Below are positions 6,625 through 11,174 of a DNA stretch of 11,174 bases, in pieces. The notes beneath the pieces were generated by a model, which saw only the letters and a list, made by a program, of their open reading frames with translations, did no database searches and was not told where the DNA came from. The translations under genes were made by a program, and so were the position numbers. Source of the DNA: a bacterium (GTDB lineage Bacteria; Patescibacteriota; Gracilibacteria; UM-FILTER-43-11); assembly GCA_030426875.1 (NCBI GenBank), contig JAUHXI010000029.1, positions 1-11,174 of the forward strand, read 5' to 3'. Each line of letters begins with the position of its first letter. The stretch's first letter is position 1.

Positions 6625-7365
6625 TTAAATCTGACTTAAAAACACTTCAGACTTGAAAGGGCTGGTCACAAGGCTTCCTAAAATAGATTTTAGGACCATA
6701 AAGACGTCAGCCCTTTCTTTATGTCCAGCATTCACGCGGCTCAGGGCTCTAAAATCCTCTTTTTGCATGTAATTCACCCATTTGATCACCGCCTGACTGA
6801 GTTCAATCCCGTCACCTGTAGAAAATTCTGATGACACAATGTTGAAATCCGACAAAGAGAGGTAGTGGGTCTTTTTAAGGTCTAATTTTTGATGAGTGTG
6901 GCTGCACTTATCCCAGCCAGACATGAAGCCCAAGGCAGTCAGAGATTTGACCAAGTAGCCATAAAAAACAGCCTCACAGACCTCTTTTTTGTAATGCTGT
7001 AAGGCCTCCACAAACACATCATAAAGCTCCTCACACGCCTGACCTTCGGCAACCAATTTAGTGGTTGTTTCAGCCATATAAAAAAGAAGACTCCTAGACT
7101 TTAAATCCAAGTCCTCCTCTAAAATAGAACGCCCCTCCACCTCATTCAAATGGCCCAAATCACCTCGCCCCTGAAAATAATTCAATTCCACCTGATGTAA
7201 TAGCTCCAAACGTCCCGAAAAACGACTCTTCATTCGTCGTGACCCCTTAGCCAAAAGGGCAATCTTTCCATACTCCTTCGTCAAAACCGTCACAATCTGA
7301 TCGGCTTCATTCAGGTCAATCCGCCTAAGGATAATCCCAGTGGTTTTTTTGTGCCCTTGATTCAA
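6625..7365 (-). CDS. recO: DNA repair protein RecO
   Basis: A 246-residue RecO. In the RecFOR pathway RecO binds single-stranded DNA and SSB and, with RecR, loads RecA for gap and break repair. The N-terminal OB fold is clear: KTTGIILRRIDLNEADQIVT (7-26), EYGKIALLAKGSRRMKSRFS (31-50), then GRLELLHQVELNYF. The helical C-terminal domain follows. The zinc finger that many RecO proteins carry (four Cys) is reduced here to C154 in GWDKCSHTHQ, so zinc binding is probably lost. The start codon is TTG at 7365; an in-frame TAA lies one codon upstream of it and no ATG is available nearby. The gene starts 21 bases after the ftsX stop and is likely co-transcribed with it. Confidence 0.92.
   Translation of the reverse strand: MNQGHKKTTGIILRRIDLNEADQIVTVLTKEYGKIALLAKGSRRMKSRFSGRLELLHQVELNYFQGRGDLGHLNEVEGRSILEEDLDLKSRSLLFYMAETTTKLVAEGQACEELYDVFVEALQHYKKEVCEAVFYGYLVKSLTALGFMSGWDKCSHTHQKLDLKKTHYLSLSDFNIVSSEFSTGDGIELSQAVIKWVNYMQKEDFRALSRVNAGHKERADVFMVLKSILGSLVTSPFKSEVFLSQI
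6655..6717 (+). terminator. Nested inverted repeat in recO 3' end, possible yceI terminator
   Basis: GAAAGGGCTG (6655-6664) pairs perfectly with CAGCCCTTTC (6708-6717). Inside the loop TCCTAAAAT (6676-6684) pairs perfectly with ATTTTAGGA (6687-6695). On the + strand the outer stem is followed by TTTATG. It begins 53 bases after the yceI stop and is the best terminator candidate for that gene, although it lies inside the opposing recO coding sequence. The loop is long for a classical intrinsic terminator, and the T tract is short. Confidence 0.4.
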
Positions 7366-7386
7366 TCTTTAATTCTAAATTTAAAA

Positions 7387-8355
7387 TTAAAATGCATGTT
7401 TCTTTCTCAGATATAATTCAATCGCCAAGTAACTGCTCAAGAATCCAGCCCCCACCGTAGCTAAAGTGAGCCAGAGCAAGGTGGACCAAAAGTTTTCACT
7501 GAAATAGAGCGTCATCCCATCCAGTGCCGCCAAAAGGGTTTCACTGCTGATGACATCCCCTAAATTGCTGATGAGGTAGGAGACGATGATTTGTGAAAAA
7601 CTCACACTGAGAATTAAGGCTGCCACAGCAAAAAAAATGCCCTCTAAAATATAGCCACTGCGTATGAACCCATATTTTGCCCCCACTAACTTCATGATCT
7701 GAATTTCTTTTTCATGGGTGTGAATGTTGATATTGATGCTATTGAAGATGATCATGATGCCCACTAGGGCAAAGGTGAGAATGATCCAAAAGCTCACCCG
7801 CTTGATGCTCTGAGTGATGTTGAAGATTTTTTCATTCCGCTCCTTCTGCTCCAGATTGCTCACCAACTTGTCTTGATTGACTATGCTGGCAAATTGAGGC
7901 TCTTCTAAAAACTGAATCACTGCGTTATTATCTGCCACCTCATATGTTGTTATCCTAATGGCATCGGGGAGGGGATTGCTGTAGTTGTAGTTGTCCAAAA
8001 ATGAGACAATTCCAGGGTATTTTCCTCCAAATTGATCCAATGCTTCAGCCTTTCCCACAAAAAACACCTCTTTAATTTGAGGGTTAGTTTTTAAAGTTTC
8101 AATAAAGGATTGAATGCTATAACTTTCCACTCCTTTTTGGATTTCAACATTTAAATCTAACTTAGTGGTCACATTGTCAATGACTGACTCGCTGGCAAAG
8201 CTCAAGGCCAAGATTAAATTGAACACAAAAAGCATTAAAGCAATGATCAATATGGTTGCAATGGAAAGGAGTTTGTTGCGCATTGAATTGTGCCACGCAT
8301 TTTTTATTGAGCGTTTAATGAAGCTGCCTTGTGTCTTTATGAAGCTTTGTGCCAT
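7387..8355 (-). CDS. ftsX: Cell division protein FtsX
   Basis: A 322-residue FtsX, the membrane partner of the ATPase FtsE. The complex relays the state of the division ring to peptidoglycan hydrolases or their activators. The topology is classical: a cytoplasmic N-terminus (FIKRSIKNAWHNSMRNKLLS), TM1 at 29-52, a large external domain (53-187) with the family signature NPLPDAIRI (127-135), TM2 at 188-207, the cytoplasmic coupling segment EKEIQIMKLVGAKYGFIRSG (215-234), TM3 at 236-262 and TM4 at 290-313. ftsE is not adjacent in this window: the gene upstream is a nucleotidyltransferase. A strong predicted promoter precedes ftsX, so ftsX and recO probably form their own transcript. Confidence 0.93.
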   Translation of the reverse strand: MAQSFIKTQGSFIKRSIKNAWHNSMRNKLLSIATILIIALMLFVFNLILALSFASESVIDNVTTKLDLNVEIQKGVESYSIQSFIETLKTNPQIKEVFFVGKAEALDQFGGKYPGIVSFLDNYNYSNPLPDAIRITTYEVADNNAVIQFLEEPQFASIVNQDKLVSNLEQKERNEKIFNITQSIKRVSFWIILTFALVGIMIIFNSININIHTHEKEIQIMKLVGAKYGFIRSGYILEGIFFAVAALILSVSFSQIIVSYLISNLGDVISSETLLAALDGMTLYFSENFWSTLLWLTLATVGAGFLSSYLAIELYLRKKHAF

Positions 8356-8398
8356 TTGTTATTTATTTTTTTAAGGCTGAAATCCTTTTTTTATTGTG

Positions 8399-8427
8399 AT
8401 TATAGCAGTTGGGAGGTTAAACTCCAA
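8399..8427 (-). promoter_or_regulatory. Predicted promoter of ftsX-recO with extended -10
   Basis: Read on the - strand, TTGGAG (8427-8422) is followed after 17 bases by a perfect TATAAT (8404-8399). The TATAAT is preceded by TGC, which makes an extended -10 (TGnTATAAT). The start site would be near 8392, about 37 bases before the ftsX ATG at 8355. The rest of the 8356-8476 interval shows no gene and no convincing terminator. Confidence 0.6.
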
Positions 8428-8476
8428 ACCCTGTTTGATTTTATTGCTTTTCTAGAGCCTTCAAAGAGCTTGGTGA

Positions 8477-8935
8477 TTATAAGTTTTTTGTGGTCTGATG
8501 AGAGGGTGATTTCAAATCTTTTTTAATGAGACTTGATTTAAATTTTTCAGGGTGATGGGGGCTCACTCGTTTCATTTCAAGGTCAGGGAAAGCCCTTTTA
8601 ATAGCCTTCAGATTCACGCTTTGATCGTAGCCAAAACCTAAAACATTAGGGTGATGGGTCCGAATCACTGCATAAAAATCAGTTTCACTGCCCATAACCA
8701 CCTCATCAGCAATTCCCAATGCTTTGACGGCCTTCAAGCGTTCTGCCTCTTTAAAATGAGGTGGGTTCCCCTTGATCCGTTCCACACTTTTGTCTCGAGC
8801 GATGACAACGGTCAGGTGATCTCCCATTTTTTTCAATTCCATCAAGTAAAACGAATGCCCCGGATGAAGGGCGTCAAACGTGCCAAAGCCCATGACGCGT
8901 TTACTTTTTTTAGGTGGATGTGGACCTTTCCCCAT
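8477..8935 (-). CDS. HxGH-motif cytidylyl/adenylyltransferase family protein
   Basis: A 152-residue nucleotidyltransferase of the cytidylyltransferase-like superfamily, with GFGTFDALHPGH at 16-27. This holds the HxGH nucleotide-binding motif. Other family features are VVIARDKSVERIKGNPP (43-59), ERLKAVKALGIADEVVMGS (65-83), VLGFGYDQ (98-105) and the C-terminal SSLI (134-137) in place of the usual SSTxI. Relatives include glycerol-3-phosphate cytidylyltransferase, archaeal-type FAD synthase (RibL) and the RfaE C-terminal domain. The GYDQ motif and size fit either of the first two, so the substrate is open. The frame also offers a TTG at 8959, but the ATG at 8935 gives the more usual short N-terminus. 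A Lys/Ser-rich tail ends the protein. It lies between the TPR gene and ftsX. Confidence 0.82.
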   Translation of the reverse strand: MGKGPHPPKKSKRVMGFGTFDALHPGHSFYLMELKKMGDHLTVVIARDKSVERIKGNPPHFKEAERLKAVKALGIADEVVMGSETDFYAVIRTHHPNVLGFGYDQSVNLKAIKRAFPDLEMKRVSPHHPEKFKSSLIKKDLKSPSHQTTKNL

Positions 8936-9012
8936 TTGAAAGTCTTTTTTAAAATGCAAAAAAAGTGCCAGGTTTCAACACAGAGCTTTATCACAAGGGC
9001 TAAATCAGCTCA

Positions 9013-9630
9013 CTATTTCTTCATCTTCATGAATTGATCTTTGAAAGCATTGGCAGCTTCAAAACAATCTTGCACTCGTTGATTTTCTGGGTCTAATTGC
9101 ATGGCTCGCTTAAGGAGTTGGATCGATTTGTCAAAATTTTGCATTTGCATGTAGCAAATCCCTAAATCACACAAGGTGAGGGGGTTGTCCGGGTCTAAAT
9201 TCAAAGACCGCTCCAAAATGACAATGCCTTGCGTGCGTTTTGCGGCATTAAAAAGCGCCCATCCCAAACAACGAAGGATTTCGGGGTTGTTGGCATGAAT
9301 GGTGTTAGAACTTTTTAGGTAGCTCACAGCCGCCTTCCATTCCTGTCGCTGAGAACTAATGAAGCCTAAAATATATTTAGCCGTATAGCTTTCTGCATCC
9401 AGCTTAAGAGCCCGATGACAAGCTTTTTCTGCTTTTTCATATTCATCTAAACTCACAAAATTATCAGCAATTTCCTCCAGTGCTTCCACGCAATCTGGAT
9501 TTTCAAATAATAGCTTTTGCGCCTCTTCAATGGACTGCTGGTGATCACCATTGAGCTTCAATTCTTCAATGATATTCAGGGCTGCAGCAATATCACTAGG
9601 AAGATGATTGTCGTCTTGTTGTTGGTTCAT
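9013..9630 (-). CDS. Tetratricopeptide repeat protein
   Basis: A 205-residue protein made almost entirely of TPR units. Four clear 34-residue repeats run from about 45-78 (VEALEEIADNFVSLDEYEKA), 82-115, 116-149 (LGWALFNAAKRTQGIVILER) and 150-183 (LCDLGICYMQMQNFDKSIQL, ending LDPEN). A weaker repeat-like helix pair lies at 12-44. Such arrays form a superhelical scaffold for protein-protein contacts; no partner or enzymatic domain is visible. There is no signal peptide or membrane segment, so it is cytoplasmic. It starts with ATG at 9630, downstream of a predicted promoter and 188 bases after galU. The function cannot be inferred from the repeats alone. Confidence 0.88.
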   Translation of the reverse strand: MNQQQDDNHLPSDIAAALNIIEELKLNGDHQQSIEEAQKLLFENPDCVEALEEIADNFVSLDEYEKAEKACHRALKLDAESYTAKYILGFISSQRQEWKAAVSYLKSSNTIHANNPEILRCLGWALFNAAKRTQGIVILERSLNLDPDNPLTLCDLGICYMQMQNFDKSIQLLKRAMQLDPENQRVQDCFEAANAFKDQFMKMKK

Positions 9631-9655
9631 TCTTGAAAGGTCTTAATTGTCACTT

Positions 9656-9684
9656 ATTTTAACTTATTTTTAATCGATTTGCAA
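9656..9684 (-). promoter_or_regulatory. Candidate promoter of the TPR gene
   Basis: On the - strand TTGCAA (9684-9679) and TAAAAT (9661-9656) are 17 bases apart, with 4/6 and 5/6 matches to consensus. Transcription would begin near 9649, giving a leader of about 19 bases before the ATG at 9630. The interval 9631-9818 otherwise holds one copy of a 33-bp repeat and no gene. Confidence 0.4.
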
Positions 9685-9707
9685 CCTTTGTTCTTCATAA
9701 AATATCA

Positions 9708-9740
9708 AATATTGAATTCTAAATATTAAATGACTTCATT
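9708..9740 (+). repeat. 33-bp dispersed direct repeat, copy 1 (downstream of galU)
   Basis: It shares AATATTGAAT, TAAAT and the 15-base block TTAAATGACTTCATT, in the same order and spacing, with the copy at 10632-10664. I count 30 of 33 positions identical by hand. Both copies are intergenic, in the same orientation, and flank galU. Confidence 0.75.
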
Positions 9741-9818
9741 TTGTTGAATAAAGTTGATGTGGTGTTGATTGGTATTTTAGTTTAACATTAGGCTCTAAGT
9801 GAAAATCTCTACATAGAA

Positions 9819-10619
9819 TTATAAAAAGGCATTATTTGCCGCAATCAGACCTTCGGCTTTTCCGGTGTCAAACCGCTCACCTTCAATATGATACGCCCAC
9901 AAATTCTCTTTTTCACCCAATTTAACTAGGCCATCAATCAGTCGAAGTTCACCCTCCTTACTAGCTAAGCTGCTTTTAATGGCTTCAAAAATGCCCGGTG
10001 GGCACACATATTTTCCAATCACTCCTAAATCACTGGGTGCTTCATGCTCAAGTGGCTTTTCAATCATGCCTTTGACCTCATATAGCCTTTCCTTTTTTAC
10101 CCCTGGCAGAATCACACCATAAGACGAAATAGAGTCCATGCTTACTTGTTCCACAGCAATCACTGATTCCCCCTTAAACTGATCGATCAATTGTTTGGCC
10201 GCGGGCACATGGTGCTTAACAATATCATCTCCAAAAAGGACCAAAAATGCCTCATTACCCACCAGTGTTTCTGCTTGTAGGATGGCATGACCGTCTCCCA
10301 GAGGCCCATCTTGATACACATAGCTAAACTTAGCCATGTTATGAATGGTAGATAACTTTTCAGCAATGTCATATTTATTCCTTTCTTTCAAAATTGCTTC
10401 CAGTTTGGGTTGAGGTGAAAAATGCTCTTTGATCAACTCCTTACCCTCGGAAATCACAAAGATAATTTCTTCAATCCCACTCATCACTGCCTCTTCAACC
10501 AAATATTGGATCACAGGTTTGTCCACAATCGGCAACAGTTCCTTGGGAACGACTTTGGTGGCCGGCATGAATCGAGTGCCCATCCCTGCCACTGGTAAGA
10601 CTGCTTTTTTAATTTTCAT
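9819..10619 (-). CDS. galU: UTP-glucose-1-phosphate uridylyltransferase
   Basis: A 266-residue GalU-type enzyme. It makes UDP-glucose from UTP and glucose-1-phosphate for envelope polysaccharides and glycosylation. The family motifs are all present: GMGTRFMPATKVVPKELLP (12-30) for nucleotide binding and catalysis; KPVIQYLVEEAV (34-45); QDGPLGDGHAIL (103-114); the metal-binding FGDD (129-132); SSYGVI (165-170); EKP (187-189); EGELRLIDGL (222-231); and FDTG (250-253). It is shorter than the E. coli enzyme (302 residues) but complete at both ends. It starts 97 bases after the hsp20 stop on the same strand; I see no convincing promoter in that gap, so read-through from hsp20 is possible. The 33-bp direct repeats lie on both sides. 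Confidence 0.94.
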   Translation of the reverse strand: MKIKKAVLPVAGMGTRFMPATKVVPKELLPIVDKPVIQYLVEEAVMSGIEEIIFVISEGKELIKEHFSPQPKLEAILKERNKYDIAEKLSTIHNMAKFSYVYQDGPLGDGHAILQAETLVGNEAFLVLFGDDIVKHHVPAAKQLIDQFKGESVIAVEQVSMDSISSYGVILPGVKKERLYEVKGMIEKPLEHEAPSDLGVIGKYVCPPGIFEAIKSSLASKEGELRLIDGLVKLGEKENLWAYHIEGERFDTGKAEGLIAANNAFL

Positions 10620-10631
10620 AATAAATTTTTG

Positions 10632-10664
10632 AATATTGAATGTTAAATTTTAAATGACTTCATT
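10632..10664 (+). repeat. 33-bp dispersed direct repeat, copy 2 (upstream of galU)
   Basis: It matches the copy at 9708-9740 at 30 of 33 positions and lies 13 bases before the galU start codon. The two copies are 924 bp apart. This copy overlaps the left arm of a larger inverted repeat (10638-10695). Confidence 0.75.
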
Positions 10665-10695
10665 ATTTCAGTTCAACAGTCAATATTTAACATTC
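10638..10695. repeat. 11-bp inverted repeat between hsp20 and galU
   Basis: GAATGTTAAAT (10638-10648) and ATTTAACATTC (10685-10695) are perfect reverse complements separated by 36 bases. They sit between the hsp20 stop (10716) and the galU start (10619). The stem is AT-rich and the loop long. It may be part of a palindromic intergenic element or an mRNA stem-loop; it has no T tract typical of an intrinsic terminator. Confidence 0.5.
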
Positions 10696-10715
10696 GAGAT
10701 TTAATATTTAATATT

Positions 10716-11156
10716 TCATTTGGATTTAATCTTCACAATCCTCATCTGTACTGTGGGTCGCTTTGGAATACTGATGTATAAGATATGATTTTTTTGACTG
10801 GCCACGATCTCACTCGTGTCCGCATGCATAGGTAAGATAACACTGCGACTGAAAGGTCCCCAATAACACTCCTGAACATAAGCCTCAACCCCCTTCAATT
10901 CGCTTTCATCAGGATCAAGCACACGTTCCCCCTCGATAGTGAGCACATCTTCGTTGATGATGATCTCAACCGCATCAATGTCTACCCCAGCGAGCGGGGC
11001 AATGATTCTTATCTCATCCTTGTTCTCCAGCACATCCACAGGCAGCTGACCCACATTGTCGGGGGTTTCCAGGCTCCGCTCATCAGCCCGGGCATCTTTA
11101 CCCGCTTTCATCTTAATAGTCTTGCCTGATTTTTTGCCGCTAAAAGGTGTTTTCAT
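10716..11156 (-). CDS. Hsp20/alpha-crystallin family small heat shock protein
   Basis: A 146-residue small heat shock protein, an ATP-independent holdase that binds unfolding proteins. The basic, polar N-terminal arm (1-35) is followed by the alpha-crystallin domain at about 38-132: GQLPVDVLENKDEIRIIAPL (36-55), AGVDIDAVEIIINEDVLTIE (56-75), then the QECYWGPFSRSVILP segment (96-109) and ILYISIPK (125-132). The usual GVL turn motif before the last strand reads HIL here (124-126), a small deviation. The short C-terminal tail (MRIVKIKSK) could supply the I-x-I/V-type oligomer contact. The ATG at 11156 is the likely start, but the frame stays open to the window edge, so an earlier start cannot be excluded. 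The gene ends in TGA. Confidence 0.9.
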   Translation of the reverse strand: MKTPFSGKKSGKTIKMKAGKDARADERSLETPDNVGQLPVDVLENKDEIRIIAPLAGVDIDAVEIIINEDVLTIEGERVLDPDESELKGVEAYVQECYWGPFSRSVILPMHADTSEIVASQKNHILYISIPKRPTVQMRIVKIKSK

Positions 11157-11174
11157 GCAATGAGGCTTAGGGGG

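Noticed and set aside
8936..8959. TTG start adding eight residues to the nucleotidyltransferase
   Set aside because: The added residues have no family counterpart, and an ATG gives a normal N-terminus. The alternative cannot be fully excluded without homolog alignment.
8651..9037. 128-codon + strand frame across the nucleotidyltransferase
   Set aside because: It overlaps a gene with clear HxGH motifs on the other strand and has no recognisable domain.
1..11174. Alternative genetic code with UGA as glycine, as in some Gracilibacteria
   Set aside because: TGA ends the 88-aa ORF and the Hsp20 gene exactly at the expected C-termini, so code 11 fits.

Overview
This window looks like bacterial chromosome that is moderately AT-rich and densely coded. 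The standard bacterial code fits: both TGA and TAA/TAG end recognisable proteins. None of the twelve complete or nearly complete genes has a convincing Shine-Dalgarno sequence, yet several starts are preceded by sigma70-like -35/-10 pairs. Together with the style of the RecO (degenerate zinc finger, TTG start), FtsX and Hsp20 proteins, this makes me lean towards a candidate-phyla lineage (Patescibacteria/CPR, Gracilibacteria-Peregrinibacteria-like). That is an inference of low to moderate confidence; no marker gene is present to settle it.

Left part (1-3640, + strand): the 3' end of a large RHS/YD-repeat protein, cut by the window edge. It has a Cys-free YD-repeat shell, a long Gly-Asn tract, a canonical RHS core ending in a DPDG motif at about nt 1292, and then a variable tip of about 450 residues with ten cysteines. 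It finishes in a small, probably toxic C-terminal domain that I cannot assign to a named family. Six bases later comes a 162-aa soluble protein with immunity-protein character, then a second small soluble ORF (88 aa), then a possible degraded coding remnant. This is the layout of a polymorphic toxin/immunity cassette.

Middle (3641-6601, + strand): three membrane proteins (a 120-aa four-helix protein, a 313-aa multi-pass protein with a WNWGA...KGNKWAW domain, and a 202-aa YcxB-like protein), followed by a YceI-family lipoprotein with its own predicted promoter.

Right part (6625-11156, - strand): a housekeeping block in transcriptional order hsp20, galU, a TPR protein, a HxGH nucleotidyltransferase, ftsX, recO. 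It covers protein quality control, UDP-glucose synthesis for the envelope, cell-wall hydrolase control at division, and recombinational repair. yceI and recO converge with only 23 bp between their stops. The 3' end of recO holds a nested inverted repeat that could terminate the opposing yceI transcript. galU sits between two copies of a 33-bp direct repeat. I see no tRNA, rRNA, CRISPR array or insertion sequence, and no gene-free stretch longer than 300 bases.
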